Source of the DNA: an uncultured Lachnospiraceae bacterium
GTDB lineage: Bacteria; Bacillota; Clostridia; Lachnospirales; Lachnospiraceae
DNA length: 28,536 nucleotides
NCBI GenBank assembly: GCA_934418125.1
Contig: CAKRWT010000029.1
Coordinates: forward strand, 1 to 28,536
Direction of reading: 5' to 3'
In this document: piece after piece, positions 1 to 8,243 of the stretch
Layout of the letters: each line of letters starts with the position of its first letter
Numbering within the stretch: position 1 is the first letter of the stretch
The notes under the pieces: generated by a model
What the model was told of the DNA's origin: nothing
The model's input: only the letters and a program-made list of their open reading frames with translations
Databases searched by the model: none
Made by a program: the position numbers and the translations under genes

Positions 1-6
1 AAACAT

Positions 7-77
7 GCGGGTGTAGTTCAATGGTAGAACACCAGCCTTCCAAGCTGGATACGTGGGTTCGATTCCCATCACCCGCT
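7..77 (+). tRNA. tRNA-Gly (anticodon TCC)
   Basis: The cloverleaf is complete. Acceptor strands GCGGGTG (7-13) and CACCCGC (70-76) pair, the TTCGATTCC T-arm is present, and the anticodon stem CCAGC/GCTGG encloses loop CTTCCAA, giving anticodon TCC. The CCA end is not encoded. It is the first of five tightly packed tRNA genes on this strand. Its promoter is not visible and may lie to the left of the window. Confidence 0.97.
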
Positions 78-102
78 TTTCTCAGGTATTCTGAGGAGAT
101 AC

Positions 103-176
<74 letters not shown>

Positions 177-195
177 TTAGGGATTTATCCCATAT

Positions 196-270
196 GGTGG
201 GTATGGCGCAGTTGGCTAGCGCGCCAGATTGTGGCTCTGGAGGCCGAGGGTTCGAGTCCCTCTATCCACC
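196..270 (+). tRNA. tRNA-His (anticodon GTG)
   Basis: The anticodon stem CCAGA/TCTGG encloses TTGTGGC, giving GTG. Acceptor strand GTGGGTA (197-203) pairs with TATCCAC (263-269). The extra 5' G at 196 sits opposite C270, the G-1:C73 pair that is the identity element of tRNA-His, so the gene is placed from 196. No CCA is encoded. Confidence 0.97.
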
Positions 271-315
271 TTCACACGGGAACGTGCATGGAGCACAGCC
301 TGCTGTTACCAATAA

Positions 316-387
316 TGGGCTATCGCCAAGCGGTAAGGCACAGGACTTTGACTCCTGCATTCGCTGGTTCAAATCCAGCTAGCCCAG
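316..387 (+). tRNA. tRNA-Gln (anticodon TTG)
   Basis: Acceptor strand TGGGCTA (316-322) pairs with TAGCCCA (380-386), and the discriminator is G387. The anticodon stem CAGGA/TCCTG encloses CTTTGAC, giving TTG. The U1-A72 end pair is typical of bacterial tRNA-Gln. No CCA is encoded. It is the fourth gene of the cluster. Confidence 0.97.
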
Positions 388-392
388 TTTAT

Positions 393-465
393 GGAGCACT
401 AGCTCAGTCGGTAGAGCACCTGACTTTTAATCAGGTTGTCGGGGGTTCGAATCCCCCGTGCTTCA
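393..465 (+). tRNA. tRNA-Lys (anticodon TTT)
   Basis: Acceptor strand GGAGCAC (393-399) pairs with GTGCTTC (458-464), and the discriminator is A465. The anticodon stem CCTGA/TCAGG encloses CTTTTAA, giving TTT. It is only five bases downstream of tRNA-Gln and is the last gene of the cluster. A strong terminator follows within 15 bases. Confidence 0.97.
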
Positions 466-478
466 TTTTTGTATGAAC

Positions 479-515
479 AGCTTCAAGCCTATTGCAGGGT
501 TGAAGCTATTTTTTT
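479..515 (+). terminator. Terminator of the tRNA cluster
   Basis: AGCTTCAA (479-486) pairs with TTGAAGCT (500-507), with three further inner pairs (CCT/AGG), and a run of T follows (509-515). This is a canonical intrinsic terminator ending the Gly-Arg-His-Gln-Lys transcript. Confidence 0.9.
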
Positions 516-541
516 GCGCGATAAGAAAGTGCCCGTATGAA
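514..541 (+). promoter_or_regulatory. Weak candidate promoter for the MATE gene
   Basis: TTGCGC (514-519) and TATGAA (536-541) are 16 bases apart and lie about 75 bases before the MATE start codon. The match to sigma-A consensus is only partial and the -35 overlaps the terminator T run, so this is tentative. Confidence 0.25.
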
Positions 542-617
542 GAGGAAATACCTGTGAAGCAAAAATACGGATGCGCTGCCACAGAAGAGGAGTATGGGTT
601 ACAGGAAGGAGCTTACA

Positions 618-1991
618 ATGGAACAAATGAAAGAAAATAAAATGGGTACTATGCACGTAAACAAGCTGTTGATAACCATGTCCCTGCCGATGGTTATCTC
701 TATGCTGGTGCAGGCTCTCTATAACGTCGTAGACAGTATTTTTGTATCCAGAATCAATGAAAATGCCCTGACGGCAGTATCCCTGGCATTTCCGATTCAG
801 TCCCTGATGATTGCACTGGCAGGAGGAACCTGTGTAGGTATCAATGCGGTGCTGTCAAAAGCCTTGGGAGAGAAAAATCAGGAGAAAGTCAATAAGACTG
901 CCTGTAACGGAATCCTGCTGATGGCAATCAGTTATCTGGTCTTTCTGTTGATTGGTATCTTTGGTGCCAGAGCCTTTTATCTGACCCAGACGAAGGATAC
1001 ACAGATATTGGAATACGGAACCGCTTATTTAAGCATTGTATGCTGTTTTTCTATGGGACTGTTTGCTCAGTTTACCTTTGAAAGACTCTTGCAGTCTACC
1101 GGAAAAACGATGTACATTATGCTGACCCAGGGAACCGGTGCTGTGATTAACATTATTTTAGACCCTATTCTTATTTTTGGGTTACTGGGTATGCCGAAGA
1201 TGGGGGTTGCCGGTGCGGCAGTGGCTACTGTTATCGGACAGATTATCGCAGGCACACTGGCGTTTCTTATCAATAAGAAGAAAAACGATGAGATTTCCGT
1301 TCATTTTAAGGGAATCCGCCTGGAGCGGGAAATGGTAGGACAGATATATAAAATCGGAATACCTTCTATTATCATGCAGGCAATCGGTTCGGTTATGACT
1401 TATGGCATGAACCTGATTCTGATTTCCTTTTCCTCTACGGCAACGGCAGTATTTGGTGTGTACTTTAAGCTGCAAAGCTTTATCTTCATGCCGGTATTTG
1501 GACTGAATAACGGACTTGTACCGATTCTGGCATATAATTATGGTGCCGGAAAGCAGTCGCGCTTTAAAGAAGCCTTAAAGTGGGGGATTATTTATGCGGT
1601 CGGCATTATGCTTATTGGTGTGATAATATTCCAGGCGATACCGGGAGAGCTGTTAAAGCTATTTGCGGCTTCGGATACGATGATGCGCATTGGGGAACCG
1701 GCACTTCGGATTATCAGTACTGGTTATCTCTTTGCAGGCTTCTGTATTATATGCGGTACGGCTTTTCAGGCGCTGGGAAGTGCAGTCTACAGTATGATTG
1801 TTTCTATAGCAAGACAGCTTGTGGTATTATTGCCGGTAGCATATCTGCTGTCATTGACGGGCAATGTAAACTATGTATGGTGGTCGTTTCCGATTGCCGA
1901 GCTGGCATCGCTTTTCGTGACACTGTTTTTCTTGGTCCGAATTAACAGAGACGTTATCCGCCATATCGGCGGTGACACGCAGGAATTATAA
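618..1991 (+). CDS. MATE family multidrug/cation efflux transporter
   Basis: A 457-residue integral membrane protein of the MATE family (Na+ or H+ antiporters exporting drugs or metabolites). The order is typical: an N-terminal segment with PMVISMLVQALYNVVDSIFV, then about 12 hydrophobic segments in two six-helix halves, the second starting around the IGIPSIIMQAIGSVMTYGMN region. The length matches the family (about 440-470). I chose the ATG at 618 because AGGAAGGA (602-610) precedes it at good spacing; an in-frame ATG at 594 lacks such a site. It stands alone between the tRNA cluster terminator and the tRNA-Leu promoter, with no local regulator. Its substrate cannot be inferred. Family assignment is firm. 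Confidence 0.93.
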   Translation: MEQMKENKMGTMHVNKLLITMSLPMVISMLVQALYNVVDSIFVSRINENALTAVSLAFPIQSLMIALAGGTCVGINAVLSKALGEKNQEKVNKTACNGILLMAISYLVFLLIGIFGARAFYLTQTKDTQILEYGTAYLSIVCCFSMGLFAQFTFERLLQSTGKTMYIMLTQGTGAVINIILDPILIFGLLGMPKMGVAGAAVATVIGQIIAGTLAFLINKKKNDEISVHFKGIRLEREMVGQIYKIGIPSIIMQAIGSVMTYGMNLILISFSSTATAVFGVYFKLQSFIFMPVFGLNNGLVPILAYNYGAGKQSRFKEALKWGIIYAVGIMLIGVIIFQAIPGELLKLFAASDTMMRIGEPALRIISTGYLFAGFCIICGTAFQALGSAVYSMIVSIARQLVVLLPVAYLLSLTGNVNYVWWSFPIAELASLFVTLFFLVRINRDVIRHIGGDTQEL

Positions 1992-1999
1992 ACAATGCG

Positions 2000-2028
2000 T
2001 TGACACAGGGAAAAGGAAATGATATGAT
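2000..2028 (+). promoter_or_regulatory. Strong sigma-A promoter of tRNA-Leu
   Basis: A perfect -35 TTGACA (2000-2005), a 17-base spacer and -10 TATGAT (2023-2028). Transcription should begin near 2035, about 25 bases before the mature tRNA-Leu 5' end. The promoter starts 8 bases after the MATE stop codon. Confidence 0.85.
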
Positions 2029-2035
2029 ACATGAG

Positions 2036-2052
2036 CGGGTCATTTTGACCCG
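2036..2052 (+). other. Hairpin in the 5' leader of pre-tRNA-Leu
   Basis: CGGGTC (2036-2041) and GACCCG (2047-2052) form a perfect 6-bp stem with an ATTTT loop. It sits exactly where transcription is expected to start and ends 7 bases before the tRNA. It may protect or shape the precursor for RNase P; that role is inference. Confidence 0.5.
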
Positions 2053-2059
2053 TTGTTAC

Positions 2060-2140
2060 GCGGATGTGGCGGAATTGGCAGACGCGCCAGATTTAGGTTC
2101 TGGTGTCCCCGACGTGCAGGTTCAAGTCCTGTCATCCGCA
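2060..2140 (+). tRNA. tRNA-Leu (anticodon TAG)
   Basis: Acceptor strand GCGGATG (2060-2066) pairs with CATCCGC (2133-2139), and the discriminator is A2140. The anticodon stem CCAGA/TCTGG encloses TTTAGGT, giving TAG (reads CUN). The long variable arm expected of class II tRNA-Leu is present. It is a single-gene unit with its own promoter and terminator, and no CCA is encoded. Confidence 0.97.
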
Positions 2141-2147
2141 GGATTGG

Positions 2148-2190
2148 AGACCTTTCATCTTAATTTTATTAGGGTGGAAGGTCTTTTTTT
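2148..2190 (+). terminator. Terminator of tRNA-Leu
   Basis: AGACCTTTCATC (from 2148) pairs with GGGTGGAAGGTCT (ending about 2183) in a stem of about 13 bp including G-U pairs. It runs into a T7 tract ending at 2190. Confidence 0.88.
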
Positions 2191-2247
2191 GTTTGTATTG
2201 CACTTGGGCGGTTGTATTGACGAAAACGAAAAATAGTCTTTTTCTTT

Positions 2248-2275
2248 TTGTGAAAGGATATGGGTATGGTATACT
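2248..2275 (+). promoter_or_regulatory. Candidate promoter of the GH2 gene
   Basis: TTGTGA (2248-2253), a 16-base spacer and TATACT (2270-2275) preceded by TGG, which makes an extended -10. It lies about 90 bases before the start codon of the glycoside hydrolase. Confidence 0.5.
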
Positions 2276-2367
2276 AAAAATAATTGGAATTTTTGAAGGG
2301 AAAATAAATTCTTTTAATCCATACACAGGGCAAAAAATGGGAGAAAGAAATAAAGGAGAGAAAAGAC

Positions 2368-5217
2368 ATGGCAGAAGAGAGAACGGATTTAAGAGGTGTC
2401 TGGCAGTTTCGTCTGGATGCAGAAAAGGCAGGTGTGGAAGCCGGTTATTATCAACAGGACTATGAAGATACGATAACGCTTCCGACGACTACCGCGGAGG
2501 CTAAGAAGGGCAGAAAGAGTGATGCAAAGGAGACCGGTTACCTGACAGAACCCTATCATTTCGAAGGCTATGCCTGGTACCGTAAGGAGTTAATATTAAG
2601 CGATAAACAGCTTGCTTCGATTGCCACTCTGAAGCTGGAGCGAACCAGAATTTCCTATGTGTGGATTGATGATAACTATGTAGGCAGGAGGGACAGCTTT
2701 GCCTGTGCCCATGTCTATGATTTGACGAAATATCTGACGAAGCATCAGCATCATCTTACGGTGATGGTGTCCAATGTAGATTATGCCACACCGGGCGGGC
2801 ACATGACTTCTCCGGATACCCAGACGAACTGGAATGGAATTCTGGGAGAAATCTCCATTGCCTTTGCACCGGTGGCAGCGATTGCGGATCTGACCATATA
2901 TGCCAGTGCGGAAAAAAGAAGCCTGGATATTCATTTTACAACAAAAAGTTGTGCAAAAGGCGCGGGAGAAATAAAAAAACAGAAAGAAAAGGAACCCCAG
3001 ACTCTGCGTATCATCTGCAGCCGGGAAAACGGCGAAGCCGAAAATACCCCTCTGGTAGCTTATGAGACGGAAATCGTACCGGGGGAGAAGAACACGCACC
3101 ACTACCATCTGGAGATTCCGGCACAGGCTGCCATTGCCCTGTGGAATGAATATACACCGAACCTGTACCGGGTTACGTTGACTCTGGGAGAGAGCAGCGT
3201 GGCAACTACGATAGGCTTCCGGGATTTGCATACCAAAGAGCGCACTTTTTATCTGAATGACTTACCGATTATGCTGCGTGGAAAGCATGATGGGCTTATT
3301 TTCCCACTGACCGGGTATGCTCCGATGGACAAGGAAGCCTGGCAGAAGGTGTTTGCCACGGCAAAGGAATATGGGGTAAACCATTATCGTTTCCATACCT
3401 GTTGTCCACCAGAGGCAGCGTTTGCGGCAGCCGATGCGATGGGAATTTACTTATCGCCGGAGCTTCCTTTCTGGGGCACGGTAGCAGGTGAGGAGGAAAC
3501 GGATGCAGAACGGGAGGGAAGAAGCTATCTGCTGGAAGAGGGCTTCCGTATCCTGCGGGAATTTGGCAATCATCCTTCTTTTCTGATTTTCTCCCTGGGA
3601 AATGAACTGTGGGGCAGCAAGCAGGTATTAAATGAGATTTTGGGACAGTATAAGGCGGTGGACAAGAGACACTGGTATGTGCAGGGCTCCAATAATTTTC
3701 AGTGGTTTCCGGAAATTCTGGAAAATGATGATTTCTTCTGCGGGGTGCGTTTTACGAAGGAACGGCGGTTCCGCGGCTCCTATGCCATGTGTGATGCACC
3801 CCAGGGGCATGTGCAGGTGCTGGAACCGGAGAACTGCTACTGTTATGACGAGGCGATTTGTCCTACCGGAATGGGGGATGCCACAGGAGTGGCAGGCGAG
3901 GTGGAAATCCAGTACCAGACCGGGGTAAGAAAGGTCAAAGCAGAATTCAGTGAAGAAGTGATTCCGCATGTGCCGGTGGTATCCCATGAAATCGGGCAGT
4001 ATGAGGTGTATCCGAACTATCAGGAGATTACGAAATATACCGGTGTGTTACAGCCGGAGAATCTGAAAATATTCCGGCAGCGGCTGGAAGAAAAGGGAAT
4101 GTTACCGATGGCAGATGCTTTTTTCCGGGCTTCCGGGCATCTGGCAGTGGAATGTTATAAAAGAGAGCTGGAGACAGCGTTCCGCAGCAAGGAGCTTTCG
4201 GGCTTCCAGTTGCTGGATTTACAGGATTTTACCGGGCAGGGAACGGCACTGGTAGGGATTCTGGATGCCTTTTTGGAGAATAAGGGGTTAGTCAGTCCGG
4301 GGGAATGGAGAGAGTTCTGCAATGACCGCGTGATTCTGTTGACATTTCCTACCTATATTTATCCGGCAGGGGGCAGCTTCCGGTATGGAGTAGAGCTTTG
4401 CAATATGCGTCCGGGGAAGGAGCAGCCGATAGAGATTATGGTACAGTTGACAGACCGGAGCAGTGGAGAGCTGCTGGCAGAGGAGAGACTGCCGGAAATG
4501 CTGGAATTTACCCGGTTAAAGCATTGTGGCAATGGTTGCCTGGCACTTCCTGCGGTGGAGGAACCAAAGGAATTGACCGTGACAGTCATTGGCCGTTCAG
4601 AGACAGAAGAACTGTGCCGGAACCATTATGGTATCTATCTTTATCCAGCCATTGGAGAGGTGGAAGCACCGGAAGGGATTGTGGTAACCGATAAGAAGGA
4701 AGAGATGTTAGATGCACTGGCCGCAGGAGAAAAGGTAGTGTTTTTTGGAGATAGTTTACGGGAAGAGGTTTCTGTACCGGGAACGTACTGCACGGATTTC
4801 TGGTGTTATCCGATGTTTGCTTCTATTTCGGAGAGTATGGGGAAACCGTTGCCGGTAGGAACCATGGGACTTTGCATGGAAAGCAGCCATCCGGCACTGG
4901 CGCAGTTTCCGAATGAGGGCTGTACCACACCGCAGTGGTGGAAGATTGTGACAGACACGAAGCTGGCAATATTGGATGACCAGAAACTGACCCCGGTTGT
5001 CTCCATGATAGATAACTTTGGCAGAAACCATAAACTGGGGCTGATTTATGAAGCTGGTGTTGGAAAAGGCAAGCTGCTGGTCTGCCAGGCAAATCTGCAA
5101 AAACAGGACAGCCTGGAAGCTGGATGGTTATACCGCAGCCTGCTTTCTTATGCGGCATCGGAGAAGTTTGCGCCAACAGCCATGATAGAGGCCGGTTGGC
5201 TTAAAAAAGTATATTAG
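2368..5217 (+). CDS. Glycoside hydrolase family 2 protein (beta-galactosidase/beta-glucuronidase-like)
   Basis: A 949-residue GH2-type enzyme with an N-terminal jelly-roll sugar-binding domain (about 1-170, opening LRGVWQFRLD), an immunoglobulin-like sandwich (about 170-290), a TIM barrel (about 291-600) and a long C-terminal part. Visible active-site candidates are the acid/base Glu413 in SLGNELWG and the nucleophile Glu541 in VVSHEIGQYE. GH2 enzymes remove beta-linked galactose, glucuronate or mannose by a retaining mechanism; the exact substrate here is unknown. There is no signal peptide, so it probably acts in the cytoplasm on imported oligosaccharides or glycosides. The start at 2368 has AAAGGAG about 10 bases upstream. 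It is monocistronic, directly before the monosaccharide importer, so released sugar and importer substrate may be related (inference). Confidence 0.85.
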   Translation: MAEERTDLRGVWQFRLDAEKAGVEAGYYQQDYEDTITLPTTTAEAKKGRKSDAKETGYLTEPYHFEGYAWYRKELILSDKQLASIATLKLERTRISYVWIDDNYVGRRDSFACAHVYDLTKYLTKHQHHLTVMVSNVDYATPGGHMTSPDTQTNWNGILGEISIAFAPVAAIADLTIYASAEKRSLDIHFTTKSCAKGAGEIKKQKEKEPQTLRIICSRENGEAENTPLVAYETEIVPGEKNTHHYHLEIPAQAAIALWNEYTPNLYRVTLTLGESSVATTIGFRDLHTKERTFYLNDLPIMLRGKHDGLIFPLTGYAPMDKEAWQKVFATAKEYGVNHYRFHTCCPPEAAFAAADAMGIYLSPELPFWGTVAGEEETDAEREGRSYLLEEGFRILREFGNHPSFLIFSLGNELWGSKQVLNEILGQYKAVDKRHWYVQGSNNFQWFPEILENDDFFCGVRFTKERRFRGSYAMCDAPQGHVQVLEPENCYCYDEAICPTGMGDATGVAGEVEIQYQTGVRKVKAEFSEEVIPHVPVVSHEIGQYEVYPNYQEITKYTGVLQPENLKIFRQRLEEKGMLPMADAFFRASGHLAVECYKRELETAFRSKELSGFQLLDLQDFTGQGTALVGILDAFLENKGLVSPGEWREFCNDRVILLTFPTYIYPAGGSFRYGVELCNMRPGKEQPIEIMVQLTDRSSGELLAEERLPEMLEFTRLKHCGNGCLALPAVEEPKELTVTVIGRSETEELCRNHYGIYLYPAIGEVEAPEGIVVTDKKEEMLDALAAGEKVVFFGDSLREEVSVPGTYCTDFWCYPMFASISESMGKPLPVGTMGLCMESSHPALAQFPNEGCTTPQWWKIVTDTKLAILDDQKLTPVVSMIDNFGRNHKLGLIYEAGVGKGKLLVCQANLQKQDSLEAGWLYRSLLSYAASEKFAPTAMIEAGWLKKVY

Positions 5218-5283
5218 TAGTCACGAAAAACAGACAGTTTGACGATTTTTCTCCTTCAAATAAATTGAAAGTTCGGGAATTTG

Positions 5284-5347
5284 TGTAGTTTTTTCATGGT
5301 AGACTGTAGAATTTTGTATGTAGTTTACAAAATGAAATTGCTATACT
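5284..5347 (+). promoter_or_regulatory. Candidate activator-dependent promoter of the sugar importer operon
   Basis: TATACT (5342-5347) is preceded by TGC, an extended -10, but no good -35 lies 16-18 bases upstream. Instead the pentamer TGTAG recurs at 5284, 5305 and 5319, each time followed by an A/T-rich stretch. The first two copies are 21 bases apart (two helical turns) and the third lies where a -35 should be. This resembles a direct-repeat site for an AraC-type regulator, plausibly the YesN-like protein at 12440. The extended -10 is seen; the binding site is inference. Confidence 0.4.
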
Positions 5348-5402
5348 GGGAACATCAACAAGAGGTGGTCAGAGACCATAAGGAAGAAGGAGGACTCTTT
5401 TT

Positions 5403-6554
5403 ATGAAGAAGAAGTTATTAGGAGTATTACTTAGTACTGTTATGGTAATGGGAATACTTAGCGGCTGTGGCAGTTCCACAAGCACAACAGAAACAACAAC
5501 CAACAAAGAAACAACAACTGAAACGGCAGATACCAAGGAAGAAGCTCCTGCAGCAGAAGCAAGTGCAGGTGGCAAGAAGGTTGGTGTAGCGATGCCTACA
5601 CAGTCATCTGAAAGATGGATTAACGATGGTTCCAATATGAAAGCAAAGCTGGAAGCACTTGGATACGAGGTAGACCTTCAGTACGCAGAGGACGATGTAC
5701 AGGCTCAGGTTTCCCAGATTGAAAATATGATTGCCAGTGGTGCTGACTGTATCGTAATCGCATCCATTGACTCATCCGCACTTGTTAACGTAGAAAAACA
5801 GGCAAAGGATGCAGGCATTCCGATTATTGCATACGACAGACTTCTGATGGATACAGATGCAGTTTCTTATTACGCAACCTTCGATAACAAGGGTGTAGGT
5901 ACTGCAATTGGTAAATACATAGAAGAGAAGAAAGACCTGGCAAATGCAACAGAATCCTATACGATTGAGTTCTTTATGGGTTCTCCAGACGATAACAATG
6001 CACATATGCTTTATGCAGGTATGATGGAAGTACTTCAGCCATATCTGGACAATGGCACACTGGTTTGCAAATCCGGAAGAACATCCTTTGATGATACCTG
6101 TATCTTAAGATGGTCTCAGGAAACAGCACAGCAGAACTGTGAAAACTATCTGACAGGCTTCTATGCAGATGAAGATCTGGATATCTGTGCAACAGCTTTT
6201 GATGGTTTCGCATATGGATGTAAGGCAGCTCTGGAAAGCGCAGGCTATACAGCAGATAACTGGCCTATTATCACAGGACAGGATGCAGAGCTTATGGCAA
6301 CTAAGAATATTATTGCAGGTACACAGACAATGTCTATTTACAAGGACACAAGACTTCTGGCAGATAAATGCGTAACCATGGTACAGGCAGTGTTAGAGGG
6401 AGCTGAACCTGAAATCAATGATACAGAGCAGTACAATAATGGTGTTATTACCGTTCCTTCCTATCTCTGTACACCAGTAGCAGTAGATAAAGACAACTAT
6501 AAAGAAATTATTGTTGATGGTGGTTACTATACAGAAGAACAGTTAGCAGAGTAA
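5403..6554 (+). CDS. chvE: Multiple-monosaccharide ABC transporter substrate-binding lipoprotein (ChvE family)
   Basis: A 383-residue extracellular sugar-binding lipoprotein. The signal peptide ends in lipobox LSGC (Cys22), followed by a Thr/Glu/Ala-rich linker (about 23-57) that spaces the folded domain from the membrane. The body is a type I periplasmic-binding fold with ChvE-family landmarks: GVAMPTQSSERW (61-72), AYDRLLMDTDAVSYYA (143-158) and MGSPDDNNA (192-200). ChvE-type proteins bind aldoses such as glucose, galactose, arabinose and xylose; the exact ligand cannot be read here. It is the first gene of an operon with the ATPase and permease. A GC-rich hairpin directly after the stop probably raises its expression over the membrane genes. 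A paralogue lies at 11269. Confidence 0.92.
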   Translation: MKKKLLGVLLSTVMVMGILSGCGSSTSTTETTTNKETTTETADTKEEAPAAEASAGGKKVGVAMPTQSSERWINDGSNMKAKLEALGYEVDLQYAEDDVQAQVSQIENMIASGADCIVIASIDSSALVNVEKQAKDAGIPIIAYDRLLMDTDAVSYYATFDNKGVGTAIGKYIEEKKDLANATESYTIEFFMGSPDDNNAHMLYAGMMEVLQPYLDNGTLVCKSGRTSFDDTCILRWSQETAQQNCENYLTGFYADEDLDICATAFDGFAYGCKAALESAGYTADNWPIITGQDAELMATKNIIAGTQTMSIYKDTRLLADKCVTMVQAVLEGAEPEINDTEQYNNGVITVPSYLCTPVAVDKDNYKEIIVDGGYYTEEQLAE

Positions 6555-6590
6555 TTCTGGCAATACCTATAGAAAGAACAGTAAAATCGG

Positions 6591-6612
6591 GCGGCGGCAG
6601 ATTTGCCGCCGC
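6591..6612 (+). terminator. Hairpin between binding protein and ATPase genes (attenuator or mRNA-stabilising stem)
   Basis: GCGGCGGC (6591-6598) and GCCGCCGC (6605-6612) form a perfect 8-bp GC stem with loop AGATTT. What follows (TCTTTCTCC) is pyrimidine-rich but not a clean T run, so partial termination and 3'-end protection of the binding-protein mRNA are both possible. Such stems are common after the first gene of sugar ABC operons. Confidence 0.7.
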
Positions 6613-6683
6613 TCTTTCTCCTTTGGAAAGGACAGAAGAACAGAGGGCTTTGCCGGGAGAAATGAGGAAGAGAGGAGCTAAGT

Positions 6684-8243
6684 ATGTCAGATTATATTTT
6701 GGAAATGAAGCATATTACCAAAGACTTCAGCGGTGTTAAGGCACTCGACGATGTTAATCTGAAAGTAAAGCGTGGGGAAATTCATGCGCTTTGTGGAGAA
6801 AACGGCGCGGGAAAATCGACATTGATGAATGTCTTGTCGGGGGTTTATCCGCATGGGACGTATGAAGGAGATATTATATATAAGGGAGAAACCTGCAGCT
6901 TTCATAACCTGAGAGACAGTGAGGCAAAGGGAATCGTTATCATTCATCAGGAATTGGCATTGAGCCCATTACTGTCCGTTGCGGAAAATGTTTTTCTGGG
7001 AAATGAACAGACCTCAGTAAAAGGTGTTATTGACTGGACACAGACGAGAAAGAAAGCACAGGAAATGTTGGAAAGAGTCGGTCTGGAGCATGAGGATATC
7101 AATGCACCTGTGAATTCACTTGGGGTAGGAAAACAGCAGCTTATTGAGATCGCGAAGGCGATGGCAAAGAAGGTAGAACTTCTGATATTGGATGAGCCAA
7201 CAGCGGCGTTAAATGATGAGGAAAGTAATAAACTGTTAAATATTATGCTGGAATTGAAAAAACAAGGCATTACCTGTATTATTATTTCTCACAAATTAAA
7301 TGAAATTGAATATGTATCGGATGCGATTACGGTTATCCGTGATGGTAAGACGATTGAAACATTAATAAAAGGAAAAGATGATTTTACAGAAAGTAGAATT
7401 ATCAAGGCAATGGTAGGAAGAGAATTAACGAACCGCTATCCGGAAAGAGAAGGGGTTACCATTGGAGATACTATTTTTGAAGTCAAAGACTGGAATGTAT
7501 ATCATCCGGATGATGCACACAGACAGATTTTGAAGAATATTAACCTTAATGTACGTGCAGGAGAAGTTGTAGGACTGGCCGGACTGATGGGTGCCGGAAG
7601 AACAGAGCTTGCCATGAGCTTTTTTGGGAAAAGTTACGGACAGAAAATTACCGGTACGATAAAGATTAATGGTAAGGAAGTCAATCTGAAAAATGTAAAA
7701 GAGGCCATTAATGAAAAGCTTGCCTATGTATCAGAGGACAGAAAGACATATGGTCTGGTATTGATAAATGATATCAAGGAAAACATGACACTGGCAGCAA
7801 GACCGAAATTCTTTTCCAGGCATGGTGTTATCAACAGCAATGATGAAATTGTGGCAGCGGAAGAATACCGGAAGCGTATCAATGTAAAAGCGAATTCCAT
7901 CAATCAGGTGGTGGGCTCATTATCTGGTGGAAACCAACAGAAGGTTGTACTTGCAAAATGGATGCTTACACAGCCAGATGTACTGATTCTGGATGAGCCT
8001 ACACGAGGAATTGATGTAGGAGCGAAATATGAGATTTACTGTGTTATCAATGAACTGGCAAAGGCAGGTAAGGCAGTCATTGTCATTTCTTCTGAAATGC
8101 CGGAAATCATTGGAACCTGTGACCGTGTTTATGTTATCAACGAGGGTGAAATTGTTGGAGAATTAGGTAAAGCGGAAGTGACACAGGAAAAAATCATGCA
8201 GTGTATTATGGCGCATAACAGAAAGGATGATAGAAATGAATAA
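6684..8243 (+). CDS. mmsA: Multiple-monosaccharide ABC transporter ATP-binding protein (MmsA/GguA)
   Basis: A 519-residue tandem ATPase energising sugar import. Nucleotide-binding domain 1 has Walker [10 protein letters not shown] (38-46), a degenerate signature NSLGVGKQQ (about 144-152) and Walker B LLILDEP (166-172). Domain 2 has the divergent Walker A (LMGAGRTE) usual for carbohydrate CUT2 importers, then a full SLSGGNQQ signature and VLILDEP. The asymmetry of one good and one weak site per half is normal in this family. The start has an AGGAG ribosome site 9 bases upstream. The permease ATG overlaps its stop by 8 bases, so the two are translationally coupled. The closest named relatives are GguA/MmsA, partners of ChvE, which agrees with the upstream binding protein. 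Confidence 0.94.
   Translation: MSDYILEMKHITKDFSGVKALDDVNLKVKRGEIHALCGENGAGKSTLMNVLSGVYPHGTYEGDIIYKGETCSFHNLRDSEAKGIVIIHQELALSPLLSVAENVFLGNEQTSVKGVIDWTQTRKKAQEMLERVGLEHEDINAPVNSLGVGKQQLIEIAKAMAKKVELLILDEPTAALNDEESNKLLNIMLELKKQGITCIIISHKLNEIEYVSDAITVIRDGKTIETLIKGKDDFTESRIIKAMVGRELTNRYPEREGVTIGDTIFEVKDWNVYHPDDAHRQILKNINLNVRAGEVVGLAGLMGAGRTELAMSFFGKSYGQKITGTIKINGKEVNLKNVKEAINEKLAYVSEDRKTYGLVLINDIKENMTLAARPKFFSRHGVINSNDEIVAAEEYRKRINVKANSINQVVGSLSGGNQQKVVLAKWMLTQPDVLILDEPTRGIDVGAKYEIYCVINELAKAGKAVIVISSEMPEIIGTCDRVYVINEGEIVGELGKAEVTQEKIMQCIMAHNRKDDRNE

Noticed and set aside
2060..2140. tRNA-Leu as an integration site for a mobile element
   Set aside because: No integrase gene, no duplicated tRNA 3' end and no change in gene style nearby.
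2596..3231. 211-codon open frame on the minus strand inside the GH2 gene
   Set aside because: Low-complexity, Cys/His/Arg-rich translation without family features. It lies fully antisense to a well-supported enzyme gene and has no credible ribosome site.
5218..5262. Terminator after the GH2 gene (GAAAAA...TTTTTC pairing)
   Set aside because: Only A-T pairs with a large unpaired loop; too weak to call.
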